Source: Rhodospirillaceae bacterium
Lineage (GTDB): Bacteria; Pseudomonadota; Alphaproteobacteria; Rickettsiales; UBA3002
Direction of reading: 5' to 3'
DNA length: 6,689 bases
NCBI GenBank assembly: GCA_947458525.1
Contig: CANHAG010000077.1
Location: 1 to 6,689 of the forward strand
This document shows, one piece after another, positions 1 through 5,916 of this stretch; the first letter of the stretch is position 1; the number at the start of each line of letters is the position of its first letter. The translations under genes and the position numbers were made by a program. Under the pieces are notes generated by a model. It saw nothing but the letters and a program-made list of their open reading frames with translations. It was not told the origin of the DNA and ran no database searches.

Positions 1-1
1 C

Positions 2-205
2 ACGAAAACGGCCGGTTCTCTTCAGGAAGTTATTTCCGGCGATGGTGATGGAGGGGCATTAAAGTTTGGCGAGGCGGGTGAAGCGGTGCTATATACGGTC
101 ACCTATAATTGGAAGATTCTGACGCCCCTCATGGCTCAGATTATCGGTACTAATGGATTTTTCCCGATTCGTTCTTCAGTGGTGGTGCAGAATGAAAATT
201 TCTAG
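2..205 (+). CDS. tadE: TadE-like pseudopilin, C-terminal part (5' end outside window)
   Basis: This is the last 67 codons of a gene that enters the window from the left; reading from base 2 there is no stop until TAG at 203-205. The visible part ends with the segment GEAVLYTVTYNW, followed by a hydrophobic-aromatic stretch and the end VVVQNENF. It aligns without gaps over this stretch with the C-terminus of the complete TadE-like protein at 3754-4248 (GGELVLYTVTFNW ... VLVKNEDF), and that match is the basis for the call. TadE-family proteins are inner-membrane pseudopilins of the Tad/Flp pilus, with one N-terminal membrane helix and a periplasmic C-terminal domain; the N-terminal helix and cleavage site lie outside the window. 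The next gene starts inside this one with a 14-base overlap, so the two are probably translationally coupled. The reading frame is secure; the family rests on the paralogue. Confidence 0.82.
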   Translation, partial: TKTAGSLQEVISGDGDGGALKFGEAGEAVLYTVTYNWKILTPLMAQIIGTNGFFPIRSSVVVQNENF

Positions 206-797
206 AAACCATTCGAATGACACCAAAAGCCGTGACGCAGGGCTGCGCAGGTTTCGCTGCAATGAAAGCGGCGTGGCGCTTATTGAGTTCGCGCTTATTC
301 TGCCATTTTTAATGATCATTTTCTACGGCACCATCGAGCTGACACGCTATATACAAATGATTCAGAAAATGGATAATGCGACGAGCGCTCTGACCGACCT
401 TGTAAACCGCAATTTTAATCTTTCGAATGACAGTTTACAAAAAATTGCCAATGCCGCACCCACCATGCTTCAGCCATTTGATAGCGCGGGGGTTGGCATG
501 ATTATTACGGCCATTCAACATGATGCGGGTAGTACAGAGCCGACGACCAAGTGGCAGCGCACATATGGCGAAGCTGGCGACAGTAAGATATCAGCAGGTC
601 CGCATAAGAAACCCAATCTTCCGCAATTAGAATTGCAGGAACGCGATCAGGTGATTACGGTGGAGTTGTTTTTAGATTACCGGCCAATTCTGAATAGCGC
701 GGTGACGCAATCTTTGCTCGGCCTTGAGAATAACGGTGTGTACCGGATGAATGTTGCCCGCCCACGTTATGGGGCGTTTGAATTTGAGCCAAAGTAA
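192..797 (+). CDS. TadE/TadF-like pseudopilin, block 1 (201 aa)
   Basis: Predicted minor pilin-like protein of a Tad/Flp pilus system, anchored in the inner membrane with a periplasmic domain. A basic leader (residues 1-26) is followed by SGVALIEFALILP, where Gly27 and Glu32 (+5 after the Gly) match the prepilin-peptidase site of TadE/TadF pseudopilins. A hydrophobic helix (about 28-48) comes next, and the remaining 150 residues are polar, ending near a conserved RYGAF motif. I chose ATG 192 rather than the in-frame ATG at 153. It gives the same 14-base overlap with the upstream TadE gene as in block 2 and a leader of normal length, whereas 153 would add 13 unrelated residues. There is no strong Shine-Dalgarno site, so coupling to the upstream gene is likely. 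The Hint gene follows after 21 bases. TadE-type family membership is strong; assigning TadF rather than TadE is by position and length only. Confidence 0.85.
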   Translation: MKISRNHSNDTKSRDAGLRRFRCNESGVALIEFALILPFLMIIFYGTIELTRYIQMIQKMDNATSALTDLVNRNFNLSNDSLQKIANAAPTMLQPFDSAGVGMIITAIQHDAGSTEPTTKWQRTYGEAGDSKISAGPHKKPNLPQLELQERDQVITVELFLDYRPILNSAVTQSLLGLENNGVYRMNVARPRYGAFEFEPK

Positions 798-818
798 TCT
801 GCAGAAAAGGAGCAGTCT

Positions 819-2207
819 ATGTTGCGTATATTTTTGGGGATGATGGTGGCGGGCATGGCATTGGCGCAGCCAGCCATGGCGGCTGATTGGTCGGGCGCAC
901 CCAAATTCTGTGAACTGAAATCGCTCGTTCGCTGGAACACAACTAGCGAGCGTCAGCCCTGCCACTGCCCACCTCAATCGAAATGTCCGAAGCCGATCAA
1001 TGTCGCCTATTCAGACCTTAACTTTTACGTGTTGGAAAAATTGGGTTGGAACCCTTGGTGGAATGCTTACACGATTAATGGAAGTGATGTTCTCCAGATC
1101 AAAAGCGGTGGGGTGAACCCCTTGGATGTGTTTAAAATGAAGCCGGATGATTTGATGGGACTGCTAAATTTACCAAAAGAATGGCGCGGGACTATCCCAA
1201 TTTGGAACACCAATATCACGGTTGTAAGTAATGCGAAAGCCGGCCCTGATGAATTACTGAATATGCCGGTGCCAATAGTAAATCAATGCTGTGATAGTCC
1301 CTGCCCCGCTGGCACAACATTACAGGTTAAAGATTTGCAGGTGACGAAGCCCTATCCGCCCGATTTCGGGCTGTTGTTGGATGCGGCAAAGGCAGATGAT
1401 ATCAAAAAAGCTCTTGACGATTTGGCGCTCGCATTAAAACCCATCAATAACAGCGCTGATCTTATTAAGCTGTCCAAAGATATCACTACCACGCTCACGG
1501 CTTATTTTGATAAGCCGGATAATAAGAACCTGACTACATTAATCGGCAAAACCGATTCGTTTAATACCCTTGCAGATGGCCTGCCTCTCGGTTTCCGGCA
1601 GGACAATAAAACAACGCTGGATGAAATTTCGTGGTTGAATGAATCGGCAAAAGAGGAATTGGACAAACGCACCAAGCCCCCAGAAATAGTCACAATTAAT
1701 TCACTCACCTGCGCTGCCCCCGACTTAACAAATAATGCTCATGTAATGCGTGAGGGCTGTATTCTCTCTGGCACGCGCATCACCCTGGCAGACGGCACCA
1801 CCAAGCCGATTGAATCGCTGAAAGTAGGCGACCAGCTGCAGGGCCATAACGGTGTGGGAGTGATTCTTGCCAAATCCAAATTCTCGCAGCGGGAAGATAC
1901 CATGTACAGCATCAATAAGGGCGAAGCCTTCTTTACGGTGGAGCATCCTATTCTCACCACCCAGGGCTGGAAATCGGTGGACGCCACCGTGACCTCCGCC
2001 GTGGGTGACACCATCATCGTCGGGTCGCTCGCGGTGGGGGATGTGCTGCTGCTCGCTGGTGGCAAGGAGTTGACCGTAACCTCCATTGACAAGAAGCCGC
2101 TTACCAATGGCGTGGATGCCTATAACCTCTCACTGACGGGGGATGGCAGTTTTATCGCGCAGGGCTTCATTATGAAGGGATTCAAGAAAATGCAGATGCA
2201 CTATTAA
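819..2207 (+). CDS. Exported Cys-rich protein with C-terminal Hint autoprocessing domain, block 1 (462 aa)
   Basis: A signal peptide (residues 1-21, ending AMA before Ala22) indicates export by the Sec route. The exported N-terminal part contains a C-x-C-P-P-x-S-x-C-P motif (Cys48-Cys56), a Trp-rich patch (77-81), a second Cys cluster (Cys157, 158, 162, followed by PAGT) and a charged, probably helical region (about 182-286). From Cys314 to the end is a Hint domain: Cys314 in the catalytic N-terminal position, the ADGTTKPIESLKVGDQL strand region, and TVEHP with Thr373 and His376 as block-B residues. The end, FIAQGFIMKGF, resembles intein block F, but the usual His-Asn is Lys-Gly. In known Hint proteins this layout allows N-S acyl shift and cleavage before the Cys, but not Asn cyclisation. 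The start is supported by AAAAGGAG at 805-812, six bases upstream. The N-terminal domain matches no family I recognise. The Hint call is strong; activity is inferred. Confidence 0.87.
   Translation: MLRIFLGMMVAGMALAQPAMAADWSGAPKFCELKSLVRWNTTSERQPCHCPPQSKCPKPINVAYSDLNFYVLEKLGWNPWWNAYTINGSDVLQIKSGGVNPLDVFKMKPDDLMGLLNLPKEWRGTIPIWNTNITVVSNAKAGPDELLNMPVPIVNQCCDSPCPAGTTLQVKDLQVTKPYPPDFGLLLDAAKADDIKKALDDLALALKPINNSADLIKLSKDITTTLTAYFDKPDNKNLTTLIGKTDSFNTLADGLPLGFRQDNKTTLDEISWLNESAKEELDKRTKPPEIVTINSLTCAAPDLTNNAHVMREGCILSGTRITLADGTTKPIESLKVGDQLQGHNGVGVILAKSKFSQREDTMYSINKGEAFFTVEHPILTTQGWKSVDATVTSAVGDTIIVGSLAVGDVLLLAGGKELTVTSIDKKPLTNGVDAYNLSLTGDGSFIAQGFIMKGFKKMQMHY
1758..2204 (+). other. Hint domain coding segment of Hint protein 1
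   Basis: This segment encodes residues 314-462 and starts at the TGT codon for the presumed catalytic Cys. Visible marks are Cys314, the ADGT turn, VGDQL, Thr373-x-x-His376, the GWKSV motif shared with the second Hint protein, and a block-F-like end with Phe-Ile-Ala-x-Gly. The final 12 residues (MKGFKKMQMHY and the residue before) extend past where an intein would end. By hand count, GC is about 57% over 1741-2160, against about 44% over 1381-1740 in the same gene. Confidence 0.83.
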
Positions 2208-2259
2208 CGCTGTTAATGATCATACGTGACGGCATGAAAATACTGGGAAAGGAAATGTT

Positions 2260-3648
2260 ATGCAGCTCCAATATATGATGAAACGATTCGGGCGCGATCA
2301 GCGGGGAAGTATCATCCTCATGGCGGCAGGCGGTATCGCAATGCTGACTGTGCTGGTGGGCGTTGCGGTGGATACGGCGCGCTATGTGAATCTGAACAGC
2401 AAGTTCAAAAATGCAGCAGATGCGGCCCTGCTGGCCGCGATTTCCGTTTCTCTTGATGATGACCGGGATTTGAATGACGTGGCCACAAGATTCTTTGAAG
2501 CCAATTTTCCAACCGCCAATAAAGGCGAGCTTACCGTCAATAACATTGTGATTACAAAAGACGAGAACCCGAACAATCTTGAATGGACGGCAACGGTGGA
2601 TGCTGAAATAAAACTCCTGTTTGGTCAGCTGGTCGGGGTCGATACAATGCGCGTGTCTCACAAGGTGAAGGTCGCCTGGGATATCCGCCAGCGCATAGAG
2701 GCCGTATTCACGCTCGATACCTCCGCCTCCATGTGCATGAAGGTCGGGCGCAGCCCTCGTGGTGATGATAAGGGGGTCAATATCCTCTCCTTTGAACCCT
2801 ATCCGGGCGCAGACAGTGATCCCTCCAAATGCGTCAAGCTCCAGAAAATGAAAACCGCAATGAATTATGTGCTGGATAAAGGCATCGCTGCGGTCAATCT
2901 GAAAGGGGGCGGGGCATTGTTTAATGTCGGCATCGTGCCCTATAATCATAAAATCAATTTTACAGGATCAACAATACCCGAACCACTCGCGGCTTATGCG
3001 CCTCCTGGCTATTTCAATAATCTGGATGATGCCCGGCCCCTCTCGCCGATGATTCCCTTAATGGCCGTAAATAATGCCAACGATAAAGAACGGCTGGATA
3101 ATTTAGTGAATAATATCACACAAAAATCCACTGGGCTGGGCTGGACGCGCTCGAACATTGCAGTCTGGACGGCAGCGCTGATGCTTGATCCTGCGTATGC
3201 AGCTGATTTTGTTGGTGAAAAACCAACTGCGCTGCAGGACACGAAAACCGATAAAATCGTGGTGATGATGACGGATGGCTCCAACGTCAGCTGCTGCTAT
3301 GCCGCCTACCCCGAGGGTAATTTTGATAATCAATATCTCTACACGTATGAGCCGGATAATGCGCATCTGGTCGGTATTGATAAGGTTCCTAGCATGAGTA
3401 AATGGCAGCAGACCTATAACATTCCCACCAAAGGCCTGTGCCAGCAGATGAAAGATCAGGGCATCAAAATTTATTCGGTGGTGCTCGATGTTCAGGATGG
3501 TGACCCGGGCGGTAAAGAGATCAAGGATGTTTACAAAACATGTGCCACCAGTCCGCAATATTATTTTGATGTAAGAGATACCGACGAGCTTGAGCTGGCG
3601 TATAAAGCGATTGCCAATTCTCTGCTGAGACTGCGTATTTCTTACTAA
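2260..3648 (+). CDS. tadG: TadG-like protein with vWA domain, block 1 (462 aa)
   Basis: Predicted envelope-anchored TadG-type component of a Tad pilus system. An N-terminal TadE/G-like segment (RGSIILMAAGGIAMLTVLVG, about residues 15-34) forms one membrane helix. It lacks the +5 Glu of cleaved pseudopilins, so it should remain uncleaved. The vWA domain starts near residue 146: the metal-ion (MIDAS) residues are Asp153, Ser155 and Ser157 in LDTSASMC, probably Thr296 in GWTRSN, and Asp339 in MMTDGSN. Such domains bind a divalent metal and protein ligands and often act in adhesion. Cys159 directly follows the MIDAS motif, and Cys191, 345, 346, 394 and 428 could form disulfides in the periplasm. 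ATG 2260 is supported by AGGA at 2250-2253, six bases upstream; Met6 or Met7 are alternatives. The gene follows Hint protein 1 by 52 bases and ends block 1. Confidence 0.88.
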   Translation: MQLQYMMKRFGRDQRGSIILMAAGGIAMLTVLVGVAVDTARYVNLNSKFKNAADAALLAAISVSLDDDRDLNDVATRFFEANFPTANKGELTVNNIVITKDENPNNLEWTATVDAEIKLLFGQLVGVDTMRVSHKVKVAWDIRQRIEAVFTLDTSASMCMKVGRSPRGDDKGVNILSFEPYPGADSDPSKCVKLQKMKTAMNYVLDKGIAAVNLKGGGALFNVGIVPYNHKINFTGSTIPEPLAAYAPPGYFNNLDDARPLSPMIPLMAVNNANDKERLDNLVNNITQKSTGLGWTRSNIAVWTAALMLDPAYAADFVGEKPTALQDTKTDKIVVMMTDGSNVSCCYAAYPEGNFDNQYLYTYEPDNAHLVGIDKVPSMSKWQQTYNIPTKGLCQQMKDQGIKIYSVVLDVQDGDPGGKEIKDVYKTCATSPQYYFDVRDTDELELAYKAIANSLLRLRISY

Positions 3649-3753
3649 ACAATGCGGGGGTTAAAATCTACGCCGTGCTGCCGGGGGTGTCGTGCAGAAT
3701 TTTTTAACCCTTTTCTAATATATTTTTAACTTAATTCCTGTAATGATACGCAT
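3649..3753 (+). terminator. Inter-block gap with possible terminator
   Basis: Between the two blocks lies a 105-base non-coding gap. It contains GGGTTAAAA at 3658-3666 and its exact complement TTTTAACCC at 3702-3710, separated by 35 bases and followed directly by TTTT. This could form a 9-bp stem with a large loop that contains weaker internal pairing (CTGC/GCAG). A loop this long is unusual for an intrinsic terminator, so the call is tentative. The rest (3711-3753) is very AT-rich and is a reasonable place for a block 2 promoter, but I see no convincing -35/-10 pair. Confidence 0.4.
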
Positions 3754-4248
3754 ATGTTTCTTACGCTTATGCGTTGTATTATAAAGCGCCTGCAGCTTCT
3801 CCGGCGCGCGCAGGGGGGCGCCACTATGCTTGAGGTGGCATTTACGTTGCCAGTGTTTCTGCTGCTTCTAATGGCAATTCTTGAATTCAGCCTTATTTTC
3901 CACCTGATGTCGCTGACCAATTTTGCCACCACCGAAGCGGCCAGGCTAGGTAAAACCGGCGCGCTTCATGGCGCTGCCTCGCGCGAGGAATTAATTTCTA
4001 GGACCATCACCAACACGCTAGAGCCATGGATGCGTTCGGGAACATCGCTCGAGATTGAGTCTGAATCTGCCGGTAGTTTCGATGATATCGGCAATAGTGG
4101 CGCGCCTGGCATCGGTCAGGGCGGCGAGCTGGTTCTTTACACCGTAACCTTCAACTGGCCTGTAATAACACCTTTGTTTAGGGGCTTCTTTGAAAATGGC
4201 ATGGTGCCGATTTATGCGTCTGTACTGGTGAAGAATGAGGATTTTTAG
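3754..4248 (+). CDS. tadE: TadE-like pseudopilin, block 2 (164 aa)
   Basis: A complete TadE-family minor pseudopilin of the Tad/Flp pilus. A basic leader (residues 1-22, rich in Arg/Lys) ends in Gly22, followed by ATMLE with Glu27 at +5, which fits prepilin-peptidase cleavage between Gly22 and Ala23. A hydrophobic helix spans about residues 28-48, and the rest is expected in the periplasm. The length is normal for TadE. Its C-terminal 60 residues match the partial gene at the left edge of the window, which marks it as the first gene of the second block. No clear Shine-Dalgarno site precedes ATG 3754; ATG 3769 (Met6) is an alternative, also without a site. A 7-bp inverted repeat covers the start region. 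The next gene overlaps the last 14 bases. The family call is strong; the exact start is uncertain. Confidence 0.87.
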   Translation: MFLTLMRCIIKRLQLLRRAQGGATMLEVAFTLPVFLLLLMAILEFSLIFHLMSLTNFATTEAARLGKTGALHGAASREELISRTITNTLEPWMRSGTSLEIESESAGSFDDIGNSGAPGIGQGGELVLYTVTFNWPVITPLFRGFFENGMVPIYASVLVKNEDF

Positions 4249-4852
4249 TATGGCAGCAGCGTCACCGGGGACATCCTATCTGAAAGACGTGCGCGGCATC
4301 GCGCTGATGGAATTCGCGCTGATTCTTCCCCTGTTCCTGATTCTTTCTCTCGGCGTCATTGAGCTGGCACGCTTCCTTCAGTTCCGCGAAAAGCTGGAAT
4401 CTTCTGCCAGCCAGATGCTTGATATTGTCAATCAGAACACGAACGTCACCAGTGAGTCTTTGGACAATCTGTATGGAGCATTCCCCGTGATGATGCGGCC
4501 TTATAATATGGAAGATCCCCCGCGCATTCTGGTGACACAGATTGAGCGCCCACCCTTTGATCCTGAATGCAAACCAGTAGTGTCCTGGCAATATCCCGTT
4601 GGCGACAGCAATATTGCCCCCACTATCCCTGGTGTTGCTGATACCGGGGATATTACCATGGCGCCGGGGGATCACCTCATCGCCATTGAAGTGTTTGCGC
4701 CTTATGTGCCGCTGGTCAATAACGGGTTCACCCGCGAACTTTTTTCCGGCACCCGTTCCACATATATCGTACATTATCAGCATACGCGCTATGGTGCGTT
4801 CCGTATCAGTCCGAATAGCGGACAGGTGGTCACCCCGCCTTGTATAAAATAA
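4235..4852 (+). CDS. TadE/TadF-like pseudopilin, block 2 (205 aa)
   Basis: Paralogue of the block 1 pseudopilin at 192-797. The leader (residues 1-21) ends in Gly21, followed by IALMEFALILP with Glu26 at +5, the cleavage pattern of TadE/TadF pseudopilins. A single hydrophobic helix (about 22-44) leads into a periplasmic domain that shares with its paralogue a Q-x-x-E/K-type helix after the membrane segment, an N-Q/R-N turn, and RYGAF near the end. It differs by two cysteines, Cys112 and Cys203, the second in a short C-terminal extension PPCIK; they could form a disulfide. The start is fixed by the 14-base overlap with the TadE gene, identical in length to that in block 1. An internal ATG at 4250 (Met6) would give a shorter leader and is less likely. 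It is followed by a 92-base AT-rich gap. Confidence 0.85.
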   Translation: MRIFSMAAASPGTSYLKDVRGIALMEFALILPLFLILSLGVIELARFLQFREKLESSASQMLDIVNQNTNVTSESLDNLYGAFPVMMRPYNMEDPPRILVTQIERPPFDPECKPVVSWQYPVGDSNIAPTIPGVADTGDITMAPGDHLIAIEVFAPYVPLVNNGFTRELFSGTRSTYIVHYQHTRYGAFRISPNSGQVVTPPCIK

Positions 4853-4944
4853 TCAAAAAATTAACGGAAAATTAATAATTATAGCACAGAATAATTTTAA
4901 TCCTTTTGCAACGATGGGGTCGGGTGGCCTCGGGAGATGTGTAT
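4853..4944 (+). other. AT-rich intergenic gap before Hint gene 2
   Basis: This 92-base gap has no counterpart of its size in block 1, where only 21 bases separate the same two genes. The left two thirds are almost pure A/T; the right third is G-rich and leads into the Shine-Dalgarno site of the Hint gene. An AT-only inverted repeat (AAAATTA at 4868-4874, TAATTTT at 4892-4898) is visible but weak. A promoter for the Hint-vWA pair could lie here; no clear -35/-10 pair was found. Confidence 0.35.
4932..4936 (+). promoter_or_regulatory. Ribosome binding site deciding the Hint protein 2 start
   Basis: GGGAG lies eight bases before ATG 4945. It favours this start over the in-frame TTG at 4906, which has only AT-rich sequence upstream and would add 13 residues ahead of an otherwise normal signal peptide. 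Confidence 0.6.
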
Positions 4945-5901
4945 ATGACAGTTTTACGTTCCAGCCGAATAATGACACTACTGCCTGTCCTGATGTTGGG
5001 CGTGTTGTTCCCCCCGGCGTCCCACGCCGTTACTCAGCCGCAATGGAATGCGATGCCGGCAGCGTGCCTTCCAAACCGTGCGGTTCCCTGGAATGATAGA
5101 GTCGACGAAGATAGTCAGGCAGACTGCAGCTGCCCCCCTAAATCCATGTGTCCGAGTACCAATGTGAGCACGATGCAGGATTTTTACGCCAACACACGGA
5201 TGCCATCCTGGCTTATCTTTCATTGTAACTGCCCGCTGCCAACATGCCCGGCAGGCACTCATTTTGAAGGGCTTCCCCTGCCGGATGATGGGGAATGCAA
5301 CTGCCCCCCAGGTACCGATCCTTCGCGTATTGATTCTACCCGCGTGCCATTGAATCAGCGTTGCATTACACCGCCGCCTCCGCCGCCACCACCACGGTGC
5401 CCACTGGGCGAAACGGAAGGGGGAGAAGGAGAACTTCCCAACTGTGCTACAGGAGAGGGGTCAGACTGTCTGCGATCAGATTCACTGGTAGAGTTTGCAG
5501 ATGGAACCCGAAAGCCAGTATCAGAGATTGTGCTGGGAGACCAATTGAAGGGACCAGATGGTGACGCCAAAGTGGTAGCAATCAACCAGCTGCAGGATCA
5601 GGTGCTGTTTTACCGCATCAACAACCTGCAGTTTGCCATCACGGGCGATCACCCCATCCGTACGACAGAAGGCTGGAAATCCGTCGATGATATCAGAAAA
5701 TTTCCTGAAACCATTGTTGGCAGGCTGGAGGTGGGCGACACGCTGATCACTCAGCAGGGCGAAGTGAAGGTTACTTCAATTGAAGTAGAACCGCCAAAAC
5801 AAGGCGTCCGTTCGATCAATATCCGTACGGAAGATGGCCGATCCTTCTTTGTCGACGGTGTGGAAGTCAAACCGTTCAAAGATATTCAGTTTACCTACTA
5901 G
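4945..5901 (+). CDS. Exported Cys-rich protein with C-terminal Hint autoprocessing domain, block 2 (318 aa)
   Basis: Shorter paralogue of Hint protein 1. The signal peptide (residues 1-28) ends in SHA before Val29. The exported part is dense in Cys: C-x-C-P-P-x-S-x-C-P (Cys61-Cys69), HCNCPLPTCPAGT (Cys94, 96, 101) and CNCPPGT (Cys118, 120). A run of eight prolines (143-150) followed by Arg-Cys forms a linker. The Hint domain starts at Cys175 and shows ADGTRKP, LGDQL, Thr233-x-x-His236 in TGDHP, GWKSV, and a block-F-like end FFVDGVEVKPF, where Lys-Pro replaces His-Asn. Export, N-terminal thioester chemistry at Cys175 and lack of C-terminal cleavage are inferred as for Hint protein 1. The long helical region of protein 1 is missing and is replaced by the Cys/Pro-rich section. 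Start at ATG 4945, from the GGGAG site. The vWA gene follows after 15 bases. The Hint call is strong; the N-terminal domain is of unknown family. Confidence 0.87.
   Translation: MTVLRSSRIMTLLPVLMLGVLFPPASHAVTQPQWNAMPAACLPNRAVPWNDRVDEDSQADCSCPPKSMCPSTNVSTMQDFYANTRMPSWLIFHCNCPLPTCPAGTHFEGLPLPDDGECNCPPGTDPSRIDSTRVPLNQRCITPPPPPPPPRCPLGETEGGEGELPNCATGEGSDCLRSDSLVEFADGTRKPVSEIVLGDQLKGPDGDAKVVAINQLQDQVLFYRINNLQFAITGDHPIRTTEGWKSVDDIRKFPETIVGRLEVGDTLITQQGEVKVTSIEVEPPKQGVRSINIRTEDGRSFFVDGVEVKPFKDIQFTY
5371..5394 (+). repeat. Polyproline-coding tract in Hint protein 2
   Basis: Eight consecutive proline codons (CCG, CCT and CCA mixed) encode residues 143-150, about 25 residues before the catalytic Cys175. 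Mixed codons argue for selection on the protein rather than recent slippage. Such a run forms a stiff extended spacer between the Cys-rich domain and the Hint domain, and in many bacteria requires EF-P for efficient translation. Protein 1 has no such tract. Confidence 0.8.
5467..5898 (+). other. Hint domain coding segment of Hint protein 2
   Basis: This segment encodes residues 175-318, starting at the TGT codon of Cys175. It can be aligned to the Hint segment at 1758-2204 along its whole length: ADGT, GDQL, the T-x-x-HP motif, GWKSVD, VGD, VTSI and the end pattern K-x-F-K-x-x-Q-x-x-Y. GC of its start (29 of 60 bases in 5461-5520, hand count) is lower than in the first Hint segment. Confidence 0.83.
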
Positions 5902-5916
5902 ACAGAGGTGTTTTCT

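Noticed and set aside
153..191. Upstream ATG 153 for the first TadF-like gene
   Set aside because: It would add 13 residues read from the end of the TadE gene in another frame, with no ribosome site; ATG 192 matches the paralogue's start exactly.
1758..2204. True protein-splicing intein
   Set aside because: There is no terminal His-Asn and no C-terminal extein with a Cys/Ser/Thr nucleophile, and the domain sits at the end of the protein; a homing endonuclease region is also absent.
819..2207. Polymorphic toxin with a pretoxin Hint domain
   Set aside because: In such toxins the toxin domain follows the Hint domain and an immunity gene comes next; here almost nothing follows the Hint domain and the next gene is a vWA protein.
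2182..2949. Long open frame on the - strand (255 codons)
   Set aside because: It lies opposite the vWA gene, whose + strand frame has clear domain motifs; the - strand protein is rich in His, Ile and Cys with no recognisable domain, typical of an antisense shadow.
4262..4783. Open frame on the - strand (173 codons)
   Set aside because: It is antisense to the TadF-like pseudopilin, whose cleavage site and membrane helix are clear; no start signal or domain on the - strand.
4868..4898. AT-only inverted repeat as a terminator or operator
   Set aside because: Seven A/T pairs with a 17-base loop in very AT-rich sequence are expected by chance and would be unstable.
4906..4944. TTG start giving a longer Hint protein 2
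   Set aside because: No Shine-Dalgarno site precedes it, while ATG 4945 has GGGAG at good spacing and begins a normal signal peptide.
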